In this document: positions 33,493 to 44,826 of the stretch, piece after piece
Layout of the letters: every line of letters begins with the position of its first letter
Position numbering within the stretch: position 1 is the stretch's first letter
Assembly: GCA_000827325.1 (NCBI GenBank)
Contig: KN832887.1
Location: forward strand, 901,337-965,336
Direction of reading: 5' to 3'
Source of the DNA: Oidiodendron maius Zn
Taxonomy: Eukaryota > Ascomycota > Leotiomycetes > Myxotrichaceae
DNA length: 64,000 bases
Notes under the pieces: model-generated
Told to the model about the DNA's origin: nothing
The model's database searches: none
The model's input: only the letters and a program-made list of their open reading frames with translations
Made by a program: the position numbers and the translations under genes

Positions 33493-36400
33493 ATGGCAAA
33501 TATTCTTAACTTCGACGAATATAATGTCGCGTGGATCGCTGTCCTGCTAATCGAGGCTGAGGCTGCTTTAGGCATGCTCGACACGCAACATGACGGGCAG
33601 TTTGAGACTGCTTGTGGCGATAATTATATATATATTGGCGGTGAGATCAATATGCACAAGGTCGTGGTCGCTACATTACCGGCAGGGCAGAATTATGGCC
33701 CAGGTGCTGCTGCTGCACTTGTAAACCAAGTGAAGGCATGCTTCAAGAATATCTGGTTTGTCTTGTTGGTGGGTGTCGCTGCAGGTCTGCCAAATTTCTC
33801 CCTAAAGCCTCCCGCAAAACCTCGTGATACCCGACTCGGAGATGTCCTTGTCTGCATCCCAGAAAAAGCTAGCGTTGGTATAGTTCACTACGACCTCGGG
33901 AGCGACACAGAGGAATGCTTTTTACCTACGGGCCGGCAAGCAGAACCTCCTACTATTATAAGAGCTGCGATCAGGAACATTCAACTCACTAAGGAAAAGC
34001 CGTTCAAGAAAGGAAATATATTTGCGATATACCTAGCCACCTTTCAGGGAAAGGCCGACGACAGCAGGTTCTTTTGCTCCAGTTAACAGGAGGATAGCTT
34101 GTTTGTTGGCTTGGAGAACGAAGGGCAGCCTCCACTACTAGTCGATAGGGAAGCTTGTGATGAATCAGAACGTACCAGGGTATGGTATGGAAATATCGGG
34201 TCTGGGAGTATGTTGATAAGGAACCCCTACTGATATAATGAGTTGAGAGACAAGTATAACCTTATTGGATTAGAAATAGAGGCTGCGGGTGTTATAAATA
34301 CTCTCCCTACAGGCGTGATACGAGGAGTCTGTAATTATAGAGATAACTATAAGAATAAGGACTGGTAACTGTATGCGGCTGCGGTAGCAGCTGTATATAC
34401 GAAAGGGATTCTCTATACTATAAACCCTAAAGCGGTGAAAATACCTGTAGGTCAGTAGCGCTATTGTTCCTGCTCTGCTATTGGAGGTATGGTACCAAAT
34501 CTTTCAAAATAGTGTCTTTATCAGGCTTTAAGGAGTCCCTCTTTTATGTAGTGCTGCTGAGCTCTCACGATTACTCTACTTGGTACTATAGACCCTTTTG
34601 CTATATTTTATACTTTTAGAAACGATATAAATATATATACTAATTCTGTTCTACTTAGTGAACAGTCATTGGCTCGTTCTATTCGGGCGAAACAAACAAT
34701 TTGTAGGCTGTGTCTCGGAACTTGTACAGATTATTACCAAGCTTGACCCAAATTATATCGATGACTGATTACAGGTTGCTATTGCTGGTCCTAGAGGAAT
34801 AGGAAAGACTTAAATGGCACTAGAGGTGGCTTTCCAGATTCAGACGCTTCATCCTGACTGCTCTGTATTTTAGGTCCCTACTATTGATACCACTACCTTT
34901 AAGCGTGTATTTCGGGAAATTGGCTAGAAACTCCAGATACCTGGTATAGATGAAGACAAGGCAGATGTCAAGTTACTAGTAAAGACGTTACTAAGCCTGG
35001 AGAGTGCGGGACGATGGCTAATGGTTATTGATAATGCTGACGATATAGGAATGCTTTTTGCTGAAGCTGATAAGGGTAACATCTCTTCTCTGCTTCTTGA
35101 CTGCCTTCCTTTCAGCCGAAATAGGCCAATCCTTTTTATGACCTGGGATGGCAAGGCTGCAGCCTAGTAAGCTGAAGTAGATATAGTATTGACTAGGGCC
35201 TTAAGCACATATGTCACGATGTCTCAGAAGTAGTGGCAATATATGCAATAGTATACGACTGTATAGTCGTAATGGCTTACGCATATTGCCACATAAGCAG
35301 GCATATAATAAGCGTTGTATTCTGTAGTCTAAACCCCTCAGTTGTCTCTGCATCACTTAAGTTATCCACTGCTTTCGGCATTCTGCTATGCCGAAAGCCT
35401 ATAGTCAATATAACTGAGTTTCACCTTGATTCACGATTACGACCTGCGCAACACCTTCCTATATTGACCCTTTATATCTGGTCAATATATAGTCACACTA
35501 AAAGAAATAAGCGAGAGTGATTCCCTACTGCTCCTGAAATTGAGTCTCTAGGACCCAAATCTATTAAGGGATATAATTGCTGTAAAGAAGCTTCTTGATA
35601 TACTCACTTATTTTCCACTTGCGATAAAACAAGCTATAGCTTTTATCAATGAGAATACTACCTTAATTTCCGAGTACTTAGAAATCTGCAAATCTAATAA
35701 AGATCAATTTATTGAACTTCTTAGCAGGCATTTCAAGGACAAAGGGTGGTACAAGAATACTATAGCAGTCAAAAATCCGATTACTCTAACTTGGTTAATC
35801 TCTTTCCGTCAGATCTTGATTTGTGATATACTAGCTGTAGAGTATCTATTCTTTATGTCTTGTGTTGCCTAGCTGGATATTCCAGACTCGTTACTCCTAG
35901 CGGCTCTAACACTGAAGAGAATTGAAGTGCTTAGAACTTTAAAATCATATACCTTTATTACTCTACATGATGGACAGCACTTATATAACATCCATTGACT
36001 TGTCTAAATCGCTGTCCGTTATTGGTTGAAAGAGAAGAATGAATTAGATTTGTGGAGTAGCAAGACTCTCCAACAGGTTGCAAATGTCTTTCTATTCCCT
36101 AAACATAAGAATAGAGACGTATGGTCGATATACCTTCCTCATGCAAACTACGTCCTTAGCTTACAGAAATCTTGGGGTGATTTCGAGGAAGCCCAGTCAG
36201 ATCTACTTTTTAATATAGTAGAGTGTTTTTGGATAACTGGTAAATATAGAGAAGCCGAACAGATATATCGATAGTCACTCGAGTTGAAGAAGAAGGTGCT
36301 CGGTGTCGATTACCTGTCGACGCTAATAAGCATAAACAACCTTGCTACAGTGCTCCGGGACCAGGGCAAGTATAACGAGGCCGAGAAGATATACCGACAA

Positions 36401-36922
36401 GAACTTGAGTTAACGGGGAAGGTGCTTGGTATCGATCACCTATCGATGCTAAGCAGTATAAATAACCTCGCCATAGTGCTCCAGGATCAGGGCAAGTATA
36501 ATGAGGCAGAGAAGATACACCGATAGACACTCGAGTTAAGGGAGAAGGTGCTTGGCATCGATCACCCATCAACACTAAGGGGTATGATGAACCTCGCTGT
36601 AGTACTTGTGGAGCAGGGCAAGTACGATAAGGCCGAGAAGATGCACCGACAGTCACTCGAGTTGAAGAAGAAGGTGCTTGGCGTTGATCACCCGTCGACG
36701 CTAATGAACATGAACAACCTCGCCTCGGTGCTCCGGGAGCAGGGCAACTATAACGAGGCCGAGAAGATGCACCAGCAGACGCTCGAGCTGATGGAGAAGG
36801 TGCTTGGCGTCGATCACCCGTCGACGCTAATGAACATGAACAACCTCGCCTCATTGCTCCAGGATCAGGGCAAATATGACGAGGCCGAGAAGATACACCG
36901 ACATACACTCCAGCCTTTGTAG
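33493..36922 (+). pseudogene. NLR-type STAND protein: PNP/UDP phosphorylase-NB-ARC-TPR, RIP-damaged
   Basis: The order of parts is that of a fungal NLR. 33493-34440: nucleoside-phosphorylase domain (AWIAVLLIEAEAALGMLD, DNYIYIGGEINMHKVVVATL, GVAAGLPN, RLGDVLV; then GLEIEAAGVINTLP and GVCNYRDNYKNKDW after stops). 34760-35160: NB-ARC with P-loop GPRGIGKT, kinase-2 LMVIDNADD and a final TWDGKAA block. 35520-36020: winged-helix part. 36030-36920: tetratricopeptide repeats. The frame is broken by many TAG/TAA codons where CAG, CAA or TGG is expected, for example just after the P-loop and in SVF(W)VP. These are C>T or G>A at CpA/TpG sites, i.e. RIP-like. Such proteins act in nonself recognition and cell death. 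Not functional as it stands. Confidence 0.88.
36283..36916 (+). repeat. five to six tandem 126-bp TPR repeat units
   Basis: Each unit encodes about 42 residues with the pattern KVLGxDHxSTL..NNLAxVLxxQGKYxEAEKxHRQxLEL (kinesin-light-chain-type TPR). The last three units are nearly identical in DNA and still open, whereas the NB-ARC part upstream is full of stops. Confidence 0.85.
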
Positions 36923-38353
36923 CATGAACCTCGTCTCAGTGCTTCACGATCCCGGCTAGATTTCCTCTTTATTCAAAGTAAACAGAAGTATCGAGTTAAA
37001 TGTACGATATATGTGGCAGGCCCCATTACCGGGTTAGTGTTACAGCTCTAGGGAGACTGCAACCATGCATGGTCCACGTGATACCAAATACACGTGATGG
37101 CAGTAGAGTATAAGAGCGGCTCCTCTACTTCAACCTGGACCTTCTCTCTTTAGTTTCGTATTCTAAGTTTACGAATCGACATTATACTTCCATCCTGAGG
37201 CCTCTTTGCTCGTGCTGTGACAGTTAGTATCTATAATATATCTTGACGAGCTATTTCCACATACCACTAACTAGGTTTAGAGGTTGAAATTAGTGGAGTA
37301 CGAGGGTTTGGAGTGTTAAATGTCAGGTCACATAAGGTACAGTAACTGCACATCATATTAGTATCTTAATTTCTATTCCGTTGAGGGGTCCGGAATAATA
37401 GACAAGTTTATATTCAATGAAGTTTAGCCCATCACTTCTAGTATTTTCTAGAAGCCAGGAGCCATTCGGATTGGGTCAATGATGTGGCCTTCTCGCCAGA
37501 TGAAGGCAAGTTTCCTCACGCTACTCTCCCTCTTTCACGGAGCAGCCAGTAGAAGAGAAGAAGCACCTTCCAACGTAGTATTTTAACCCAGAACATAAAA
37601 CTAGGCAAAAGTAAAATATCAGAATGCCAACTAGGTATACGGGGCGCCTATTATTATTCCCAACTGCTATATCATTGTTGTGCACCAGAGGGTCAACCAT
37701 GTTGATGAGCGGTGTGTAGACACCATTTCCATAAACAAAAAGGTATTCCTTCGTACTAGCACCTACTAGTGAGAGAAGACATGCCTCCATAACAACACCC
37801 CACTTATTCGCGATATCGGAAACCTCTGTGAGAGCTAACTGCTGCCAAAGCTACCATCCACTTTAGGTCCTCTTTCTGCCAGGCAAGCCGCAGAAGCGGA
37901 TGCTTACAAAATTAGAGCGCAGCTGCATGCTTGGGGGGACGTACTTACCTCCAATAGTTCATCTATAGACCTGGCCACCTGAATTGTGGCCAAGAAGTCA
38001 AAGGCCTTGCAGCCGGGAGGCCAGCGTTCCATATCGTATGCACCGCTGGTTCCATTATCCGTAGAGTCCTTCTATATCAGTTTCATTGTGATGTTCAGCA
38101 GAGCGTTTAGATCCCCTAGGCTCCTTTTATTTGGCTGTTCGATCTTCTTGCAGCGCTCTTGACTGGCTGCCTGCTGCATTAGAACGAGAAATGAGAAGCT
38201 TGGCCCTGGCTCACCGATCACAATATTCCCTCCTGCACCAATGAGGATGTTGAAGCAGTTACTGGCAGCGGACGAAGGACGGCCACACAGCCACATCACG
38301 GGTGGCTGATTGGTAATCGAGTTGTGGCTGAGTAGACAAATTATCACGTGATG
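36923..38353 (-). pseudogene. decayed region with minus-strand coding-like fragments, family not recognised
   Basis: On the minus strand 38347-37521 there are consecutive coherent stretches (NILIGAGGNIVIGEPGPSF.., YDMERWPPGCKAFDFLATIQ, EACLLSLVGASTKEYLFVYG) separated by stops and frame changes. This looks like one eroded gene of unknown family, perhaps a regulator. 36923-37500 holds nothing recognisable apart from AT-rich sequence. Confidence 0.3.
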
Positions 38354-38388
38354 CTTCCAGTATCTTCTACAACTTTCACGATACTTCC
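38354..38388 (+). promoter_or_regulatory. step-type heat-shock element upstream of the small HSP gene
   Basis: Four nTTCn blocks (CTTCC, CTTCT, TTTCA, CTTCC) are separated by exactly 5 bp each, the step arrangement recognised by trimeric fungal Hsf1. It lies about 220 bp before the ATG and about 80 bp before a TATATAA box at about 38472-38478. Confidence 0.7.
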
Positions 38389-38606
38389 AGGGGCAACTAG
38401 CAACGACTCGTAAGCTCTTGATTTATCAGATGCGCATTGCTTGGTAATAGAAGCCTAATGGCAACCATGGGGTATATAATGCCAGCTTGAACACCTTGGA
38501 AGCCTCTCTCATCATTCAAAATCAGATCTTTAGACCAAGCTGTCAAGTCTTCTCCATAGCTCAACTGTTCACTCACGAAGTTTTAATAACTTTTCAAAAA
38601 AGCAAA

Positions 38607-39224
38607 ATGCCTTTCTTCAGACCAGCTTATTTCTCCCCAGAGGCTAGCCTCTTCCGACTCCTTTCTGAGCTGGATCAGCCTCAACAAAAGGCTTGCGCTC
38701 CCGGCCAGCACAGACAACACGCCTTCACACCGAGATTTGATGTCACGGAAGTAGAAAATGCATATGAGCTCTACGGCGAGCTCCCGGGTATTGAGCAAAA
38801 GGACATCTCGATCGAATTCTCTGATGCCCAAACACTTGTCGTCAAGGGAAAGGCTGAACGCGCCACCAGCACAGTAGAGCCCGCCACTCAAATCGAAGCG
38901 ACAAATGATGCCGAAACCGCATCTGAGAAGTCACACAACGCAACCGTCGAAGATGACTACGATGAGGCCGATACCCCTCTGGCCACTCCCGCAACTACAG
39001 AGACTGTTGCCGAAAACAACGAGACTGCTGAGAAGCAAGAGGCGCAAGCACCCACGCCCAAGTACTGGGTTGCCGAACGCGGGGTCGGGTCCTTTGCCAG
39101 GAGCTTCTCATTCTCGCAAAGAATTGATCAGGATGCTGTTCAGGCTAGCTTGAAGAATGGAATACTTCGTGTTGTGGTCCCGAAGTCGCAGAAGTCTGGC
39201 AAGGTAGTTGTCAATGTCCTGTAA
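38607..39224 (+). CDS. small heat-shock protein (Hsp20/alpha-crystallin, Hsp30-like), 205 aa
   Basis: A single exon starting at the ATG of MPFFRPAYFSPEASLF, preferred over an upstream in-frame start because the fungal Hsp30 family begins this way. The alpha-crystallin domain starts near residue 42 (FDVTEVENAYELYGELPGI, then VVKGKAE) and is split by a long acidic Thr/Glu insert (about 86-150), typical of fungal Hsp30, before resuming with FARSFSFSQRIDQ, LKNGILRVVVPK and a short C-terminal tail. It is an ATP-independent holdase in the cytosol. A step-type heat-shock element and TATA box precede it. Intact. Confidence 0.95.
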   Translation: MPFFRPAYFSPEASLFRLLSELDQPQQKACAPGQHRQHAFTPRFDVTEVENAYELYGELPGIEQKDISIEFSDAQTLVVKGKAERATSTVEPATQIEATNDAETASEKSHNATVEDDYDEADTPLATPATTETVAENNETAEKQEAQAPTPKYWVAERGVGSFARSFSFSQRIDQDAVQASLKNGILRVVVPKSQKSGKVVVNVL

Positions 39225-39460
39225 ATTACATCTTAGCTTAGTCCGAATATGGAGTAAAGTTCGGGGTTCATACGGCATTTGCATAGGCATGAGAGTTCGG
39301 AGTTAAATAGATAGGGAAATTAATATAAATTTTCACCAAAATTAATCCAGGTGTAGCGTGAAGCCTATCGTGCAGAGTCGAATCTATTGTGAAGTGTCTT
39401 CTCTGCGAGTACATGTGATATTGTGAATTGATTCTCTTCAAAGAACTCGACTTGTAGTGG
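39225..39460. other. 3' flank of the small HSP gene
   Basis: AT-rich, up to the left end of element II. Nothing recognised. Confidence 0.4.
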
Positions 39461-39503
39461 TAACGTCTCTCCCTGCGTGCCGAAACGCACCTCGTAACGA
39501 AAC
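39461..39503 (+). repeat. left terminal inverted repeat of element II
   Basis: Starts TAACGTCTCTCCCTGCGTGC. Just inside (to about 39560, minus strand) a frame reads FKSLELEVPI, like the SesA scrap inside element I. Confidence 0.65.
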
Positions 39504-39886
39504 AAAATATAGGTACTTCAAGTTCAAGCGACTTAAAATCTGTGAACTCGTTAAAATTTCTATTCATTTGATTTCAGTGCATTATATGCTTCCCCCGAAC
39601 ACTCCTAACCCACTAGTTCCGAAAAATAGTATCGTGTCAGCGCCGCCCCGTTGGATTTACGGAGAGCCTCCTTTACCCTATAATTAGACCCCTCGACTCG
39701 TAACACCACCATTAAAAAATTTTTCACTATTTAAACACATGAAACCATTAAATATGGACATCCAGGTCCTATAATAACACGAAAATGCTATTGCCACTTT
39801 GTGGCGGCCAAGGCGTGCCCTGTCATACGACGTCGCCACATGGGTTGATATCTCCTCCAATCAAGCGAGCAAGGACCCTGTGGTTA
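39504..39886. other. subterminal part of element II
   Basis: Contains the SesA-like scrap and AT-rich sequence. No gene. Confidence 0.35.
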
Positions 39887-39918
39887 CAGTCGCTTGCAAA
39901 ATCGGCTTCGCCCTTTTG
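39887..39918 (+). repeat. left inverted repeat of HET-AAA cassette
   Basis: CAGTCGCTTGCAAAATCGG core followed by a TTCGCC-CTTTTG tail; preceded by TA. Confidence 0.7.
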
Positions 39919-39937
39919 ACATAAAAACCGAGCCTTG

Positions 39938-41032
39938 TTAAAGATATCGAGCGTCATTCACGTGCTTCATTATATAGATCATCTCGTTCTTCCACACGTC
40001 CCCGGTCGTGTATGAGGCCAGTTGCTGAGGGAGGTCTCGAGCATAGATGCCTCCTCCAATATCAACCAAGTAGATTCCAACTGCGTCGTTCCCACTTGTC
40101 CGTCGATAACAGCTGAGAGACATGACCACCGAGCTTCCTGGTCCACGACTTAGAGGAATATGGATCCGCAGCCCCTTATTCGTCATGGCAAATTCGGGAT
40201 TATTCTTCTGGTTGGTATTGGACATAATGGTGCCCGCATTGGCGAATTCCCCGGGGGAGAGCGCCAGAATCCCTCTATACGCTGTGACCTCCGGCGTCGT
40301 AGGGCTAGCCTGCCATGCAAATAATGTGAGATCGTTTGTTTCCTTAATGATTTCCTCTTGTAGTCTCGTAAACGCTCTCGGACCCTCCCCGTAGACAAGC
40401 GGCATGCTGATGCCGAAGATACCAAGAAGACAATATGCATGGTCTTCTTCCCGAGTTGTCTCTCGTTGGGAGGCCCAGGACATTTTCTTGGCCACCGATA
40501 TCGCGAACAGGGGAATATTCCCATTCAGGATGAGCCGCTCGATTCCAGTTATGGTCGACAAAGCGGCGCCAAGCTCGGGCTTGGAACCAAAATATCTCCA
40601 GTCCTTGTCGTAGAAGTGAATGTCGGAAGGTGCCACCAGTTCCTGTAGTGTCCATCCCCTGGTGAACCATCGGCACCGACCGAATTCTGAAGCCGCAGAT
40701 TGACTGTGAAAATCGCCGAGATATACATAGCACCGACCGGAGCGCTTGTACCAGTTGAACATAGAATTTATCGCTTCTGTGAGCTCTGCGCTGCTACTCC
40801 TATCGATGCAGCATGTGTCTATCCAGGCGTATTCATAACCATCTTGAATTGCCAATCGACAAGTTTGGATAACCTTCTGAGGCCCTTTCTTCTGCATTCT
40901 GCCTTCAAGGTTGCAAAGATCTTCGAACAGGACTTCCTCCTTCTCCCACGTATGAGAGAGTATGGTGTACGGCGGTATCTCTGCTCCGACAAATTCTTGA
41001 AATTTTAGCGTCGAACAGTTAATGAGCCTCAT
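39938..41032 (-). CDS. HET-domain protein (HET-D/E-like N-terminal type), 364 aa
   Basis: An intronless frame. The start chosen is the ATG of MRLINCSTLKFQEF, the standard beginning of this HET subfamily; an upstream in-frame ATG would add 18 residues. The HET core is complete: PPYTILSHTW (20-29), VLFEDL, YEYAWIDTCCID (67-78), INSMFNWYKRSGRCYVYLGD, WFTRGWTLQELVAP, and later REEDHAYCLLGIFGISMPLVYGEG. The C-terminus is a short beta-rich tail; no NACHT-WD40 part is attached, so it is a stand-alone HET effector. It shares its 5' region with the divergent AAA gene, suggesting a functional pair. Intact. Confidence 0.93.
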   Translation of the reverse strand: MRLINCSTLKFQEFVGAEIPPYTILSHTWEKEEVLFEDLCNLEGRMQKKGPQKVIQTCRLAIQDGYEYAWIDTCCIDRSSSAELTEAINSMFNWYKRSGRCYVYLGDFHSQSAASEFGRCRWFTRGWTLQELVAPSDIHFYDKDWRYFGSKPELGAALSTITGIERLILNGNIPLFAISVAKKMSWASQRETTREEDHAYCLLGIFGISMPLVYGEGPRAFTRLQEEIIKETNDLTLFAWQASPTTPEVTAYRGILALSPGEFANAGTIMSNTNQKNNPEFAMTNKGLRIHIPLSRGPGSSVVMSLSCYRRTSGNDAVGIYLVDIGGGIYARDLPQQLASYTTGDVWKNEMIYIMKHVNDARYL

Positions 41033-41785
41033 GGTAATGATTGTGGTCGCTCGTGCGACCGAGAGAAGGTGGCAAGATTTAAACAATTCCCAAAGCCCAA
41101 TCGGATATCGGTGTTGAGCAGCCCAAATGCGGTCTAGCGTAAATTCATCGGAATATAAGGGTTCACTACTCGAACGCCCACACCACTCAACCGCTCAACT
41201 TTATTTTGGGAGACTTTAACGCCACAATTTTGAAAATAAAACGATATTCGAGATAATTAGCTCATTCTTCATATTTTGTGAAGTTCTTAGAATTTTCTGA
41301 CAACTTTGAAAAATCGATAAAATTTTAGTGGGGTGAGGGTGGGCGGCTGAGTGGTTTGGGCGTTTGGCCAGTGAACCCTTATTGACTTGTTTGGCCGCAT
41401 GCAGTAAGTTACAGTAGTTTTGATGTCCTTCAACCTGTCCCAGAGTACACAAGACAGTCAACAATATACCACCATCCATGACATCCGATTCGCTAGATTG
41501 CTAATCAGCTGGAAGAAAGCCGCAGAATGCAGCCTAGCTAAGGCGACACACAGCCAGGAGGCCGCAAACTTTGTTCCACGCCCGCAAGGCTGTGTGCCAT
41601 TAGGCACCAACCTTCACCGCCTGAGAGTGAGCGGGCTTCACTCCTGAATACCTAATCTGGCTCTGGAATCAAGGAACGCTGTACTTCAGCTCGTATTCCA
41701 CATCATATACTCGCCGGGCTAAGTCTTAAAGTCGGTCACAAAAGCTGGTTGTTTATCTACTCAGACACGTAGATGGTGGAATCAA
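41033..41785. promoter_or_regulatory. shared promoter region of the HET and AAA genes, with a MITE
   Basis: 753 bp between divergent starts. A 222-bp MITE occupies 41158-41379. The remaining 41033-41155 and 41382-41785 would hold the promoters. No conserved site was recognised. Confidence 0.5.
41158..41379. mobile_element. MITE with TA target duplication
   Basis: Terminal inverted repeats of about 40 bp (AGGGTTCACT..CGCCCACACCACTCAACCGC on the left; the right end reads AGGGTTCACT..CGCCCAAACCACTCAGCCGC on the opposite strand) enclose an AT-rich centre. TA flanks both ends (41156-41157 and 41380-41381). Size and TA duplication fit a Tc1/mariner-derived MITE. Confidence 0.8.
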
Positions 41786-44388
41786 ATGGCGGCTAGGAGC
41801 GACAGGCAAGATGCCGAGAATATCCAAGCACTGGCAGTGCAAGCTGGCAAGCCCGAAGTACCGCATTCAGAATACGGGATATCCCCAAAGAGCCAGCCTC
41901 AGGACTTTGGAACGTCACTTCAGCTTCTTGTTCGTCAACACCTAGAGATCAACGCTAACGATTCACCGCAAAGTACTTCACGGGTAATGAAATCTCTTCT
42001 TGACGCTATCCATATGCTTCAAGACCAGGTGGATGCTCTAGGCAAGGGTCTGAAAGGAGATAAGTCGCAGCCAGCTCTCGAACTGCAATCACGCCAGCAG
42101 CGCAAATTTATTATCCTTCATCGCGTCTTTTGCAACAAAGCGGAACATTGCCATAACAAACTCGTGTACCAAGACCAGCCCACCTACGACGATAATTGCG
42201 GATGGGGTTTCGATGAAATCCTCAAGGGTAGCATCCCTATTTTCAATATGGGGACGTATCTAAGCCAGCGGCCCGATGTTCACTTTGTTGTATTCAAGGA
42301 ACACACTTGCGCTCTCAGCCAGTTAGGAGCAAGACAAGACAATCACCAAGAAATGCCAGATACGGGTTCCATCTCGGGGAGAGGTGAAAGGATGTGGATT
42401 ATCTCAAGGCTCCTCCAAGGTGCTATCAGGGAGGTCGCACAGTTCAACCCATACAACACGCGCACCCTACTAGAAAATGCCAAAGAGATGGACGCTCCAT
42501 ACAACTTCTTCTTTCATCACTACCAGGAACTCATTAAGTTGACGGAGACCAATCAGACTTATCGGGAGACTCTTAGTCCTCTCCTTTCTTTCCTCGACCA
42601 AAGCTACGTGGCAGAATATGTTGAGGCAAAGAATAAGTTCAGCCAAGGGCTTGTGTCGGCCTTACATGTCGAAAAGCTCTTCCAGCCAAATGCTCTAGTT
42701 GTTGGTGGTCACAAAACGAATGGAGATGTAAAGGCCCTCGCCACGAGGGACGAACGGCAGCCGCTAGCCGTGGTGTCCCAATCCTGGCCTGTTAGTCTAT
42801 CATCTCCGAACACGGAATTAGATGCGATACACATCGACAGGAACAGGGGTTCAGATGCTATTCACGAACTTCTCACCTGGAAATGGATATTCCAGAGCTG
42901 GGAATATAACTATGATGGTCAATTCTTTCGAAATCACCGAGTAGTAGAGATTGTTTTGCAAGCCAAGTCATCCGATGAGGAGGTTAACATTCGAAAACTA
43001 AATGTATATCCCCTAGAGTACGCTGAGCCAGACTTTAAGGCCGTGTTAGAACGTCGAGGACGGACCTTTTGGAGTTGCCGTCATCGGAGGCTTGTCTCAT
43101 ACGAGGACAAGCTTGGCATGTATGGGGTATGTAACTCCCGATTTCCAAGCACCAACAGCCCAGGCTGCCTACTTCCGTAATCCATATTGTGCTAACTCTC
43201 TTTAGAGCGGTGAAAGATTCATGATAGATTTCCATATGTACCAACAATTACACAAGGATTCTCCCACCTTTAAGAGATCTTATCCAAACATCGACGACCT
43301 AAATTGCGAACGTATGGACTCCGAGATGATGGATGCTAACGAACCACCGACTGCTCCCCATATCTATGTGTTTCCAAATACCATCCTCGGTTATAACTTA
43401 CGAAGCAAGAAATGGGGTGAGCTCCAACGTCCGGATGCTTAGTACAATGGCAACGAGAACAGACTAACATTTTATAGTCGATCTTGACGTTGACCTGATC
43501 CAGGAAGTCACATGGAACAAGGTATCCTTTGAACATCTCGTTCTGGATACCAAGACTAAGGATTTGATAACAGCCCTAGTTACCAATGAGGTTGAGCTAG
43601 AACGAGGCGCTGATATCATTCACGGCAAAGGCAACGGACTGATTATACTTCTCCACGGTGCTCCAGGCACGGGCAAGACATTCACGGCCGAAAGCGTCGC
43701 TGAGCTGGCCGAGAGGCCCCTTTTTCAAGTCACATGCGGTGACATGGGGACGAGCCCAAAGGAAGTCGAAGAATACATGAATTCTATCCTACGCCTCGGC
43801 CGGAACTGGAACTGTGTCGTTCTCCTCGATGAAGCGGACACCTTTCTCGAGCATCGAACATCGAAGGATGTAGTGCGAAACGCCCTCGTATCCGTGTTCC
43901 TACGCGTTCTCGAATACTACGATGGCATTCTCATCCTTACCTCTAACCGGGTCGGGTCATTCGACGAAGCATTTAAGTCTAGGATTCAGCTGGCGCTGCA
44001 ATACAGCCCTCTTACCAAAGCCCACCGTCGCGAGATCTGGAAAAACTTCCTGAGCAGGCTTGAGGACATTAACGAGAGCCCCACCTCGTCCATAGCGAAT
44101 CTCACGGAGCCGGGTTCGCGTAAGCGCAAGTTTGCAAAGAGCAGCGACATCGACTTTGACGACATCGATAGAGGTATCGATGATCTAGCAGGATTTCAGT
44201 TGAACGGCCGGCAGATTCGCAACGTTATCACAACAGCCCGACAACTAGCCACGTACAAAGGGGAGCGAATGATGTATCATCACCTCCATCATACCATCGC
44301 TGTTTCAAACAAGTTCGACAATTATTTGTTGGAGCTCCATGACGGCTTGTCAGACGATCAGCTAGCACGGGAGAGCGGAATTAGGTAG
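41786..44388 (+). CDS. AAA-family ATPase, fungal DUF7025-type, 820 aa
   Basis: Three exons, 41786-43126, 43206-43416, 43478-44388, joined by GT..AG introns of 79 and 61 bp, phases consistent, 820 aa. The N-terminal half (about 150-510) resembles the DUF7025-type region that precedes the ATPase in many fungal paralogues (FKEHTCAL.., WKWIFQSWEYNYDGQFF, RRLVSYEDKLGMYG, GERFMIDFHMY). The AAA module has Walker A GAPGTGKT at 578-585, Walker B VVLLDEAD with D635/E636, sensor-1 ILILTSNRVGSFDEAFKSRI, and a C-terminal helical lid with GRQIRNVITTARQLA. Function unknown; likely an unfoldase or remodelling enzyme. It is divergent from a HET gene inside the same cassette. Intact. Confidence 0.93.
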
Positions 44389-44826
44389 AATGAAACTAAG
44401 TGGCCTAGTCGATCTAAGAACAAGGACATCTAAACCAATGAAGACGCGTTAATTCCACGAGGCTCATCATACCAGTTCCGTCGAAAGACGGAATGAGCCA
44501 GGCACACTTCTTATCTAGGTAGCTTAATCTCCTCGAGCTAATGAACACCAGCAATATTGTTTATACCAAGGATTTGCTCGATCTCCTCTATGCATCAGAA
44601 TGGAATGTCTCCAATTGAAACGTCTTGATGTTGAGCAATTGCATGGCAGTACGGAGTAGTCTACCAAGTCTCATATCCAATTGTGCAAATTCAGTTAAGA
44701 TCGTCACCGAGCTCTCGAGAGGCGAGGGTAGCGCTAACTTGTCAAACGTGAAAAAGGCGTACAGTAACAGACCCTATTAGCGCCCAAAAAGTGGCTGAGG
44801 TGGTCTGTGCTCACAATCTTTTTGGG
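44389..44826. other. 3' flank of the AAA gene inside the cassette
   Basis: No gene. GTACAGTAAC occurs at about 44759 and again at about 44859 just after the right repeat, and GCCCAAAAAG/CTTTTTGGGC forms a hairpin between 44780 and 44830, so a small separate insertion here is possible. Confidence 0.4.
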
